Origin: Microbacterium azadirachtae
GTDB taxonomy: Bacteria; Actinomycetota; Actinomycetes; Actinomycetales; Microbacteriaceae
Assembly (NCBI RefSeq): GCF_000956505.1
Contig: NZ_JYIX01000035.1
Span: forward strand, 124,001-188,000
Direction of reading: 5' to 3'
DNA length: 64,000 bases
This document shows, in pieces, positions 35,761 through 44,700 of this stretch. Within the stretch, counting starts at the first letter, position 1, and the number at the start of each line of letters is the position of its first letter. A program made the translations under genes and the position numbers. The notes below the pieces were generated by a model. The model had not been told where the DNA came from, made no database searches, and saw only the letters and a list, made by a program, of their open reading frames with translations.

Positions 35761-37281
35761 TCAGGCCCCGGGCTGCGGGGCGCTGCCGGCGGCGGCACCG
35801 CCGGAGGGGCGACGACGGCGGCGGCGACGCTGTGCGGCCGGCTTGCCGTCGTGGTGCTCCGCACCCTGGCCGTCGTGTGTTCCGGAACCCTCGGCGCCGC
35901 GATCGGCGTCACCGGATCCGGCGGCCTTGGCGGCGGGAGCCTCCGCACCCTCGGCGAACGTCGATCCGACCTCGTCCTCCGCGTTGCGACGACGGCGGCG
36001 GCGGCGCGTGGTGGCGTCGCTCGTGCCCTCGGCAGCCGCGTCGGCGGCGCGCTGCGGCTCGCGCTGCTTGCGGGCGGGCTTCTCGGACACCGGTGCGGTG
36101 ACCAGGCGGCCCTTGGTGCCGGCCGGGATGTTCAGGTCCTCGTAGAGGTGCGGGCTCGACGAGTAGGTCTCGATGGGGTCGGGCTGGCCGAACTCGAGCG
36201 CGCGGTTGATCAGGGCCCACTTGTGCAGGTCCTCCCAGTCCACGAACGTGACCGCGATTCCGGTCTTGCCCGCCCGGCCGGTGCGGCCAGCGCGGTGCAG
36301 GTACGTCTTGTCCTCGTCCGGGATCGTGTGGTTGATCACGTGGGTGACGTCGTCGACGTCGATGCCGCGGGCGGCGACGTCGGTCGCGACGAGCACGTCC
36401 CTCTTACCCGCCTTGAACGCGGCCATCGAGCGCTCGCGCTGGTCCTGGCCCATGTCGCCGTGCACGCCGCCGACGTTGAAGCCGCGGTCGCTCAGCTCGT
36501 CGACCAGGCGCTGCGCCGCGCGCTTCGTGCGCGTGAAGATCACCGTCTTGCCGCGTCCCTCGGCTTGGAGGATGCGGGCGATGACCTCGTCCTTGTCGAG
36601 CGAGTGCGCCCGGTAGACGAGGTGCTTGATGTTCGCCTGGGTGAGGCCTTCGTCGGGGTCGTTCGCGCGGATGTGGATCGGGTTCGTCATGAACCGGCGC
36701 GCCAGCGCCACGATCGGTCCGGGCATGGTCGCCGAGAACAGTTGCGTGTGGCGCACCGCGGGGACCTTGGAGAAGATCTTCTCGATGTCGGCGAGGAAAC
36801 CGAGGTCGAGCATCTTGTCGGCCTCGTCGAGCACGACCTCGGTCGCGTGCGAGAGGTCGAGCAGGCGCTGGTTCGCGAGGTCGATGAGGCGGCCGGGGGT
36901 GCCGACGACGATCTGCGCGCCGGCCTTGAGCTGGTCGATCTGCCCCTCGTAGGCCTTGCCGCCGTAGATCGCCACCACGCTCGTCGAGCGGTTGCTGGTC
37001 AGCAGATCCATGTCCTCGTACACCTGCACCGCGAGCTCGCGGGTCGGCACGACGATGAGCGCCTTGACGCCGTGCTCGGGGTCGACGCCGAGGCGCTGCA
37101 CCACGGGGATGCCGAAGCCGAAGGTCTTTCCGGTGCCCGTCTTGGCCTGTCCGATGATGTCCTGGCCGGGAAGGCCCAGCGGGATGGTCTGCTCCTGGAT
37201 CGGGAAGGCGTCGACGATGCCCTTCGCCGCGAGGGCGTCCACGATGTCCTGATCGATGCCGAGATCGGCGAAAGAAGTCAC
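35761..37281 (-). CDS. DEAD-box ATP-dependent RNA helicase 2 (RhlE-like)
   Basis: 506 residues from GTG 37281, which starts the Q-motif region TSFADLG. An in-frame GTG at 37344 would add 21 polar residues; neither start has a clear ribosome site. Motif I AKTGTGKT, motif II DEAD (VLDEADKM), SAT and HRAGRTGRAG are intact. The tail of about 110 residues alternates acidic Gly/Ala stretches with three Arg clusters (RRRRRRR), typical of actinobacterial RhlE proteins in RNA degradation. The divergent ferritin-like gene is its usual neighbour (Rv3211-Rv3210c order). Confidence 0.93.
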   Translation of the reverse strand: MTSFADLGIDQDIVDALAAKGIVDAFPIQEQTIPLGLPGQDIIGQAKTGTGKTFGFGIPVVQRLGVDPEHGVKALIVVPTRELAVQVYEDMDLLTSNRSTSVVAIYGGKAYEGQIDQLKAGAQIVVGTPGRLIDLANQRLLDLSHATEVVLDEADKMLDLGFLADIEKIFSKVPAVRHTQLFSATMPGPIVALARRFMTNPIHIRANDPDEGLTQANIKHLVYRAHSLDKDEVIARILQAEGRGKTVIFTRTKRAAQRLVDELSDRGFNVGGVHGDMGQDQRERSMAAFKAGKRDVLVATDVAARGIDVDDVTHVINHTIPDEDKTYLHRAGRTGRAGKTGIAVTFVDWEDLHKWALINRALEFGQPDPIETYSSSPHLYEDLNIPAGTKGRLVTAPVSEKPARKQREPQRAADAAAEGTSDATTRRRRRRRNAEDEVGSTFAEGAEAPAAKAAGSGDADRGAEGSGTHDGQGAEHHDGKPAAQRRRRRRRPSGGAAAGSAPQPGA

Positions 37282-37491
37282 AGTCTTTGATTGCCTGTCC
37301 GGCGGGCCTTGCGATCGCGGCGCCGCCTCGTTGATGGGGTCCACGCCGAATCCGTATGCACAGGCGCGGGGCTCCGATCCGTCGCCGGAGCGGGTTCCAG
37401 CCTACCGGAGCAGGCCCCCGTCCTCGGGATCGGATCGCGCGGGGCGCGCGCCGCCCCCGATGCGGCCGAGCGGCTCCACTAGGCTGGGCGC

Positions 37492-38205
37492 GTGGTGAGG
37501 TGGTTCTGGCAGCGCGACAAGGCGCCGCGACGCACCCTGGTGCTCCGCTCCCGGGGCGACGTGGGCGACGCGACCCGCGTCGACTTCGCCGAGCTGGCGC
37601 CAGAGCTGAACACCTTCCTCGGGCAGGCCGCGTACCTGCAGCTGGGCTACTTCGAGACGCTCACCCGCCTCATCCGCGCAACGGACGATCTGGCGGAGAA
37701 GGAGATCCTCTCCCGCGCGGCCGGCGCCGCACTCGCCAAGCACCACGCGATCGTCGCGATCATCGCCGCGCACGGTGACCGGCCGACCGAGGTGATGCTG
37801 CCGTTCCGGGAGCAGCTGGATGCATTCCGGCGGAAGACCCTCGGGCCGCGCATCGCGGAGACCATGCTCGCGGTGTATCTGACGGCCGGGATGCTCGACG
37901 ATTTCTACATCGCGCTCGCGTCCAGCTACGGCGAGATCGGAGCGGAGGTCGCCAGGATCCTCTCCGAGGCCGACGACCGGCACGAGATCGTCGGGATCGT
38001 GCAGGCGACGATCGCGAGCGACGAGCAGTGGCGCTCGCTGCTGTCGATGTGGGGACGCCGGCTCGTCGGCGACACGATCCTGGTCGCCAGGGCGGCGCTG
38101 CGCCCGCACCTCCCCGGCGCCGAGAACGACCGGCTCGAGCCCGTCTTCACCGAGCTGATGGGCGCGCACGCCCGCCGCATGGACGCGATGGGGCTCGCGT
38201 CCTGA
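37492..38205 (+). CDS. Ferritin-like fold protein (MiaE_2 group)
   Basis: 237 residues forming a four-helix bundle; carboxylate and His residues are spread as in the MiaE_2 ferritin-like family (YFETLTRLI, AKHHAIVAII, DDFYIALA). Some members are diiron proteins, but a full set of ligands cannot be assigned here. GTG 37492 follows TAGGCT (37480-37485) with a 6-nt spacer. Divergent from the RhlE-like helicase, as in other actinobacteria, which hints at an RNA-related job. Confidence 0.8.
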   Translation: MVRWFWQRDKAPRRTLVLRSRGDVGDATRVDFAELAPELNTFLGQAAYLQLGYFETLTRLIRATDDLAEKEILSRAAGAALAKHHAIVAIIAAHGDRPTEVMLPFREQLDAFRRKTLGPRIAETMLAVYLTAGMLDDFYIALASSYGEIGAEVARILSEADDRHEIVGIVQATIASDEQWRSLLSMWGRRLVGDTILVARAALRPHLPGAENDRLEPVFTELMGAHARRMDAMGLAS

Positions 38206-38235
38206 CGACAGGCCTGCGACGCCCGGCCGTGGCGG

Positions 38236-39936
38236 TCAGTGCGCGAGGACGCCTTCGCCGAGCACCGCACGAGCAGTGAGCATCCCGCCCGAGAGCGATG
38301 CCGAGTCGAAACCCGACTGCGTGAGCAGGCGGTGCGCGATGTGCGAGCGCACTCCGGATCCGCACAGGGCGCGGACGGGGCGGCCCGCTGCGGCGTCGTG
38401 CACTTCATCGAGGCGGTCGCGGAGCTCGGTGTGCGGGATGTGCAGCGTACCGGGGAGATGTCCCACGGCGTACTCCGCCGCACTGCGCACGTCGAGGATG
38501 AGGGCCTCCGCACGAAGGCGGTCCCAGTCCTGCGCGTACCAGAGCGCGAGCGTGCCGTCGAGGACGTTGACCCCGACCATGCCTGCGAGGTTCACCGGAT
38601 CCTTCGCGCTGCCGTAGACCGGCGAGTAAGCGAGATCGAGGTCGATGAGATCGGCCGCCGTGAGCCCGGCCCTGATCGCCGTGGCCAGCACGTCGATCCG
38701 CTTGTCGACCCCCTCGCGGCCGACGGCCTGCGCACCGAGCAGAAGTCCGTCCCCGCGGCGGATGTGCACCACGAGCGCCATCTGGGCGGCGCCGGGGAAG
38801 TACCCGGCGTGCTGCGTGGGGTGCAGATGCAGCGTGTCGGTCTCGATGCCTGCGGCGCTCAGTGCAGCGCTGTTCGCCCCGGTGAGTGCGGCCGTGAGCT
38901 CGCCGACGCGGACGATCGCGGTGCCCACGGGGGCGGGCAGCGGCCGCGCCGAGTCGGGGCGGAGGATGTGGTCCGCGATGCCGCGTCCCGCGCGGTTCGC
39001 GGGACCGGCCAGAGCGACCGGTCGGCGCAGACCGGTGACGGCATCGACGGAGAGTACTGCGTCGCCGGCGGCGTAGACGTCCGGCAGGTTCGTGCGGCCG
39101 TGCTCATCGACGAGGATGGCCCCGCGTTCGCAGGCGACTCCCGCGGCCTCGAAGGCGGCGGTGTCAGGGCGCACGCCGGCCGAGAGCAGGATGATGTCGG
39201 CCTCGAGGCGGGTTCCGTCCGCGAGCACGACGGTGTCGTGGTCCTCGTGGTGCTCGACCGATTCGGCGGCGATGCCTGCGCGCCCCCGGATGCCCAGGCG
39301 GCGCAGCTCTGCGGCGACCGGAGCCGCGATCTCGGCCTCGAGCGGCGGCAGCACGTGGGGTGCGAGCTCGACGAGCTCGACCTCCAGTCCCTGGCGCCGC
39401 AGAGCCTCGGCCGCCTCCACGCCGATGAACCCGGCGCCGAGCACGACGGCACGCCGCGCGGAGGCCTCGGCGCCGGCCTCGATGCGCTCGCGCAGTCGCA
39501 CCGCGTCCTCGACGGTCCGCAGGGTGCTCACGCGCGGTGAGTCGAGTCCGGGCAGCGGGGGACGCACCGCGACCGCGCCCGGGGCCAGGACGAGGGCGTC
39601 GTAGGCGAGCTGCTCGTCGCCCTCGGGACCGCGGACGGTCACGCTCCTGGTGGCGGCGTCGAGCGCGATCACGTCGTGGTGCACGCGCACATCGAGATCG
39701 AGTGCCGCGCGCAGGGTCGCCGGCGTCTGCACGAGCAGGCTGCTCTGGTCCTCGATCTCGCCGCCGACGTAGTACGGTAGACCGCAGTTGGCGAAGGAGA
39801 CGTGCGCGCCGCGCTCGAGCACGACGATCTCCGCGTGCTCGTCCAGGCGGCGGGCGCGCGCGGCTGCGCTCATCCCGGCGGCCACGCCGCCGACGATCAC
39901 GATCCGCCGCGGCCGGTCTGCCATGGCGGCGCTCAT
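38236..39936 (-). CDS. CoA-disulfide reductase fused to a rhodanese domain
   Basis: 566 residues. FAD-binding GGVAAGMSAAARARR at 16-30, redox cysteine C51 in FANCGLPYY (the CoADR single-Cys site), NAD(P)H-binding LGAGFIGVEAAE, and a C-terminal rhodanese domain with active-site C525 in ALCGSGVRS. CoADR-rhodanese fusions reduce CoA disulfides, CoA persulfides or polysulfides to sulfide. ATG 39936 overlaps the stop of the zinc-ribbon gene upstream. With the CstR-like repressor next door this is the enzyme of a persulfide-handling cassette. Confidence 0.92.
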   Translation of the reverse strand: MSAAMADRPRRIVIVGGVAAGMSAAARARRLDEHAEIVVLERGAHVSFANCGLPYYVGGEIEDQSSLLVQTPATLRAALDLDVRVHHDVIALDAATRSVTVRGPEGDEQLAYDALVLAPGAVAVRPPLPGLDSPRVSTLRTVEDAVRLRERIEAGAEASARRAVVLGAGFIGVEAAEALRRQGLEVELVELAPHVLPPLEAEIAAPVAAELRRLGIRGRAGIAAESVEHHEDHDTVVLADGTRLEADIILLSAGVRPDTAAFEAAGVACERGAILVDEHGRTNLPDVYAAGDAVLSVDAVTGLRRPVALAGPANRAGRGIADHILRPDSARPLPAPVGTAIVRVGELTAALTGANSAALSAAGIETDTLHLHPTQHAGYFPGAAQMALVVHIRRGDGLLLGAQAVGREGVDKRIDVLATAIRAGLTAADLIDLDLAYSPVYGSAKDPVNLAGMVGVNVLDGTLALWYAQDWDRLRAEALILDVRSAAEYAVGHLPGTLHIPHTELRDRLDEVHDAAAGRPVRALCGSGVRSHIAHRLLTQSGFDSASLSGGMLTARAVLGEGVLAH

Positions 39937-40118
39937 CGCCCGAAGATCCGGGACAGCAGCCCGGCCTTCGCGGGGGCCGCGGCATCGATCTCGGCCTGCG
40001 TGTGCCGGCCGTCGCACCACTGCGCCGCGGGCACCGTGCGCTTCACCTCGGACACGTGCTGGCCGCATCCCGCCCAGGTGGTCTTCCCGCACGTCTTGCA
40101 GTTCACTGCACGGCACAT
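39933..40118 (-). CDS. Small zinc-ribbon-like protein
   Basis: 61 residues with cysteines at 2, 7, 10, 18 and 35 (MCRAVNCKTCGKTTWAGCG), two histidines and WCDGRHTQAEID, then a basic end LSRIFGR. It resembles short actinobacterial proteins of unknown function that could bind zinc or carry persulfide. GAGGAG ribosome site precedes ATG 40118. It is the first gene of the sulfur operon and is coupled to the reductase by an ATGA overlap. Confidence 0.8.
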   Translation of the reverse strand: MCRAVNCKTCGKTTWAGCGQHVSEVKRTVPAAQWCDGRHTQAEIDAAAPAKAGLLSRIFGR

Positions 40119-40146
40119 CTCTGCTCCTCGTCCCGGGCGGTCGTGG

Positions 40147-40190
40147 ATACCCCGGGGAGTATCACCGTAACATACTCCCGGGGGTATGCT
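40147..40190. promoter_or_regulatory. Paired CsoR/CstR-type operators and repressor promoter
   Basis: ATACCCCGGGGAGTAT (40147-40162) and ATACTCCCGGGGGTAT (40172-40187) are near-identical GC-tract palindromes of the CsoR/CstR operator type, 25 bp apart centre to centre. The second overlaps the repressor's -10 TATGCT (40185-40190); the first faces the zinc-ribbon gene. Confidence 0.85.
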
Positions 40191-40197
40191 GGACGGC

Positions 40198-40512
40198 ATG
40201 ATCAGCACCGACACGACCCAGGGGATCGCCGAGGAGAGGGCGCGCGCAGCGGCGCACGACCCCGAGGCGGTGCGGAAGATCGCGAACCGCCTGCGCCGTG
40301 CGCACGGACAGCTGGCGGCCGTGATCGGCGCCGTGGAATCCGGCGAGGACTGCCGCTCGGTCGTGCAGCAGCTCTCAGCAGTCACGAAGGCGCTGGATCG
40401 CGCCGGCTTCCTTGTGATCTCGACGGCGCTGCGCGAGTGCCTGACGGATCCCGGCGCCGAGGGTGCGCCGAACCCGGAGGAGCTGGAGAAGCTGTTCCTC
40501 TCGCTCGCGTGA
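40198..40512 (+). CDS. CsoR-family repressor, CstR-like persulfide sensor
   Basis: 104 residues, all-helical DUF156 fold. Conserved cysteines C52 (EDCRSVVQQLSAV) and C81 (LRECL) are 29 residues apart, as in CstR (C31/C60). The His that completes the copper site in CsoR (H61 of the M. tuberculosis protein) aligns with A77 here, so copper sensing is unlikely and persulfide sensing likely. ATG 40198 has TATGCT and a 7-nt spacer (leaderless); the in-frame ATG at 40186 would lie in the operator. It should repress itself and the divergent sulfur operon. Confidence 0.88.
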   Translation: MISTDTTQGIAEERARAAAHDPEAVRKIANRLRRAHGQLAAVIGAVESGEDCRSVVQQLSAVTKALDRAGFLVISTALRECLTDPGAEGAPNPEELEKLFLSLA

Positions 40513-40547
40513 TCCATGCCACGCTGCGCGGGTGGGCACGGCGACGC

Positions 40548-41069
40548 TCAATGGGCGTCGAGCGGCATCCGCTCGAGCCGGCGGGTCAGCCGCCAGGCGA
40601 TCGCGACGGGGATCACGCCGAGGATCCCGAACGACATGTCGATGAGCTGCCAGCCGAGCGGAATGCCGCGGATCGATCCGGCGATGAGCGCGAGCGGAAC
40701 GATCCCCGCGCAGGCGATCACGCCGAACTGGATAACCCAGATGTTGCGCACCGGGTCGATCAGCGGTCCGATGAACACCACGGCGATGACGAGGTGCGCG
40801 AATGCCAGCCAGTCCGTGCCATAGGCGATGAACGGGTACCGGGCGCCCGTGTCGGCGAGTGCTGCGGCCACGCGGTCCACCCAGCCGACCGCGTCGGGAA
40901 GGATCGAGGGCAGAGGCGTGCCGGCGAGGGTTTGCGCGGCGAGGTGAAGCTCCTCGCGAAGCGGGAAGGCGGTGACGCCGCTGACCACGAGCCCGGCGAT
41001 CAGGATGCCGAGGCAGATTCGGATCCGGCGCAGCGTGCGCGCGCGACCACCGCCGGAGGAGGCGGCCAC
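40548..41069 (-). CDS. Hypothetical membrane protein
   Basis: 173 residues with four to five hydrophobic helices; an extracytoplasmic segment between helices 1 and 2 (about 36-85) and a GIPLGWQLIDMSFGI stretch near the end. I do not recognise a characterised family. GTG 41069 lies 7 bp after the preceding gene's stop, so both are probably co-transcribed. Confidence 0.65.
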   Translation of the reverse strand: MAASSGGGRARTLRRIRICLGILIAGLVVSGVTAFPLREELHLAAQTLAGTPLPSILPDAVGWVDRVAAALADTGARYPFIAYGTDWLAFAHLVIAVVFIGPLIDPVRNIWVIQFGVIACAGIVPLALIAGSIRGIPLGWQLIDMSFGILGVIPVAIAWRLTRRLERMPLDAH

Positions 41070-41076
41070 CCTCGGC

Positions 41077-41364
41077 TCAGACCCCGAGCTCGGCGCGGCG
41101 CACGGCGTCGCCGTGTCGGCGCACCCGCGTGAGGATCATGCCGACGGCCGCGGAGACCACGACGGCGCCGCCCAGAGCGAGCAGCCACAGCCACACGCTC
41201 GACTCCTTGAGCCCGGCCCACTGTCCGAGCGCATAGGCCGCGGCCGCGACGGCGGTGGCGACCGCAGGGACGAGGGCCACTCCGCGCAGATCCCGGTGAG
41301 GGATCGCGTAGTGCACCACGACGCCGAGCGCGCAGGCGGCGATCAGCGCGAGCAGGATGTACAC
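41077..41364 (-). CDS. Small hypothetical membrane protein
   Basis: 95 residues with three hydrophobic helices (ILLALIAACALGVVVHYAI first) and a basic C-terminal end RVRRHGDAVRRAEL. No domain recognised. It follows the DUF3107 gene by 15 bp, in the same place where other actinobacteria have small membrane proteins. Confidence 0.7.
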   Translation of the reverse strand: MYILLALIAACALGVVVHYAIPHRDLRGVALVPAVATAVAAAAYALGQWAGLKESSVWLWLLALGGAVVVSAAVGMILTRVRRHGDAVRRAELGV

Positions 41365-41379
41365 GCCGCCGGCCTCGGG

Positions 41380-41604
41380 TCAGGCCACGAAGCCGACGCG
41401 GCGGGACTCCTCGGTCCCGAGCTCCACGTAGCCGAGGTTCGCGGTCGGCACGATGTAGGAGTTGCCCTTGGTGTCGCTCAGCGAGAGGTGGCTCGCGCCC
41501 TGGTCGAGGGCGCCGGCGATCTGCGCGCGCACCTCGTCCGCGGAGGCCGAGGTCTCGAAGTTGAGCTCACGGCCGGTGTTGATGATGCCGATGCGGATCT
41601 CCAC
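41380..41604 (-). CDS. DUF3107 protein
   Basis: 74 residues starting MEIRIGIINTGRELNFET and containing DTKGNSYIVPTANLGYVELG, the DUF3107 core (Rv3208A/TB9.4 family). Small ATP-binding-like or RNA-associated roles have been suggested, none certain. GTG 41604 is preceded by AAGGAG. Divergent from adnA, as expected in this conserved neighbourhood. Confidence 0.88.
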   Translation of the reverse strand: MEIRIGIINTGRELNFETSASADEVRAQIAGALDQGASHLSLSDTKGNSYIVPTANLGYVELGTEESRRVGFVA

Positions 41605-41781
41605 GGGAATGCTCCTTGAAAGGTTGAGGTCTCGTCACTCTATCGCGGGGTCCGCAGGGCGGGACCGCGTGTGCCGCGGTGTTCGCCGACGGCGATTGCC
41701 AGCGCGACCACAAGTCCGGATCCGGGTCGCCATCCGGCCTCTGCACACAGCGATGTCGGTTGCGCCAGATAGCGTGGGAGC

Positions 41782-44700
41782 ATGCCCGCACAGCCCGCCC
41801 CCACCGCTGCGCAGGCGGCGGTGATCGACGCGCCCTCGGCGGCGGTCGGCACGGTGATCGGCGCGCCGGGCACCGGCAAGACGCACGCTCTCGTGGAGCG
41901 GATCGCGGCGCTCATCGAGAGCGGCCTCGCCCCCGAGCAGGTGCTCGCGCTGACCCCCAACAGACAGGCCGCCACCGCGCTGCGCGACCGGGTAGGCGTG
42001 CGCGTGCGCGTGGCGACGCCGGGCCCGCTCGCGCGGTCCCTCGGGTCATTCGCCTTCCAGCTGGTGCGCGGCACGATGGTGCACGCGGGGCAGGAGCCAC
42101 CCGCGCTGCTGACCGGCGCGGATCAGGACCGCATCATCGCGGATCTGCTCGCCGGAGAGGTGGAGGACGAGGGTGCGGGGATGCGCAGCCGCTGGCCGGA
42201 GAACCTCGGCGCGGCGGTGCGCTCGTCGCGGGCGTTCCGTTCCGAGCTGCGCGCGTTCCTCGCCGAGTGCACCGAACTCGGCGTCACCCCGGCCGAGCTG
42301 GAGCGGTCGGAGCGTCCGGCCTGGCGCGCGGTCGGATCCTTCGCCCTGTCGTATCGGAGCGTGCTCGACCGCGCCCGCGCCGCGCACCGCGACGCCGCGG
42401 ATCTGCTGGCGGAGGCCGCCGCGATCCTGCGCGCTGCAGAGCCGGAGATGCTGGGCCCGCTCGGCCGGCTGCGCGTGGTGCTCATCGATGACGCGCAGGA
42501 GCTGACCGCGGGCGGGGTGGCCCTCGTCGCGGCGCTCCGCACCCGCGGGATCGCCGTTCTCGCCTTCGGGGATCCGGACATCTCCTCGGGGGCGTTCCGC
42601 GGCGCAGGCCCCGAACTGTTCGCGAGCCTCGTGGCGATGCTCGGCGACGTGCATGTGCTCGACGAAGCGCACCGGCAGGATCCGCCGCTCACCGCGCTCA
42701 CCCGCACCGTGGTGCAGACGATCGGAGCCTCGGGGCGGATCGAGCATCGTCGCGCTCCTGGTTCCGCGGCGGCCGATGCCCCCGGCGACGCGCTGCAGGC
42801 GTTCATCGCGCCGTCGCCGCACGAGGAGCACGACCTCATCGCGCGCACACTGCGGGAGTGGCACCTGCTCCACGGCATCGGCTGGGAGCGCATGGCGGTG
42901 ATCGCGCACGACACCCGCCAGGTCGCCGCCCTCGAGGCCGAGCTGGCCGCCCGCGAGGTGCCGACCCGCGCGGCGGGCGTGCAGCGCCCGCTCGGCAGCG
43001 AGACGGTCGTCCGCGACATCGTGGGGATCGTGCGGCTGGCGCTCGCCGAGCCGGCGGAGCGGGATCCGCAGCTGCTGGCGGAGGCATTGCGCACACCGTT
43101 CGGCGGGCTCGACGGCGTGGGACTGCGGCGACTGCGCGCGCGGTTGCGGCACCTCGAGCTGGAGGCCGGCGGATCCGCCCCGGCACGACTGCTGCTGCGC
43201 GACGGCATCGCCGAACCCGCCAGGCTCGCCCGGCTGGACACCGCTGAGGCCCGTGTCGCAGACCGGTTCGGCACCGTGCTGCACGAGGTGCGCGAAGCCC
43301 GGCAGCGCGGGGAGACGATCCATGAGCTGCTCTGGCGGGTGTGGGACTCCTCGCGCGCCGCCGACGGCCGGCGCCTCGCGCTCGCGTGGCAGGACGCGGC
43401 GAGCTCGCCCTCCGGCGCCGAGACCGCGCGCGCACTGGACGCCCTGGTCGCCCTGTTCGACGCGGCGAAGCGCTCGGTCGAGCGCGCGCCGGAGAAGGGT
43501 CCTGAGGCGTTCATCCACGACATCCTCGACAGCGAGGTGCCGGAGGACTCCCTGTCCGCTCCCGAGCGTCCGGCCACGGTCACCCTGATGACGCCCGCGA
43601 CCGCGCTCGGCACGGAGTTCGACGCCGTCGTGATCGCCGGCGCGCAGGACGGCGTCTGGCCGAACGTGCGGCTGCGCGGCGGACTGCTGGAGACCTGGCG
43701 GCTCGGCGAGGCGGTCGCCGCTGCCCGCTCGGGCGAGCCGGAGCACGAGCACTCCACGCTCGACCGGCGTCGGGCGGCGCTGCACGACGAGCTGCGGCTC
43801 TTCGTCCGGGCGCTCTCCCGCGCACGCCACAGGCTTCTGGTCACGGCGGTCGACGACGACGACCAGAGCCCGAGCGCGTTCTTCGGCTTCCTGCCGGATC
43901 CGCTGCCGCCTCAGGATCGGCACGCGCATCCGTTGACACTGCGCGGTCTGGTCGCGAAGCACCGCAGGGTGCTGACCACCTCGACGGATCAGGTCGCACG
44001 TGCCGAGGCGGCGGGACAGTTGCGTCTGCTGGCCGAGGCCGATGTCCCCGGTGCGGATCCGGACGAGTGGTTCGGCGTGCGCCCTCCGTCCGATGAGCGA
44101 CCTCTGCGCGACCTCGAGACCGGATCCGTGCCGGTCTCGCCCTCGCGGCTCGAGGCGTTCGAGGAGTGCGGGGTGAACTGGGTCGTGTCCGCGCTCGGCG
44201 GCGACACGGTCGCACCGCCGTCGGCCGGGATCGGCACGATCGTGCACGCGGCGATGGAGCACGTGCCGGACGGCGATCTGGAGGCCATGCGCCGCATCCT
44301 CGACGAGCGCTGGGGCGAGCTCGACTTCGAGACGCCGTGGATCGATGCCAAGGAGCGCCGCAGGGCCGACCTCTACCTGCAGCGACTGCACGACTATCTG
44401 GTCGAGGTGCGACGCGAGGGCGGAAGGGTGGTCTCCTCGGAGGGCGGATTCCGGTTCGCCGTCGACCTCGCCGCCGAACCCGCCGCGCACCCCGTCGATG
44501 CGGAGAAGCCCGCCCAGCAGGCGGTCGTCAGCGGCTACATCGACCGTGTCGAGTCCTATCCGGCCGGCGGTGGGGAGCACGAGGCCGCCCGCGGGCGCAC
44601 CTGGAACACGATGGCGGACGGCGCAGGGGGAGAGCGCGTGGTGGTGGTGGATCTGAAGACGGGCAAGTACGAGCCGGGGACGGAGGCGCTCGTGGCAGAA

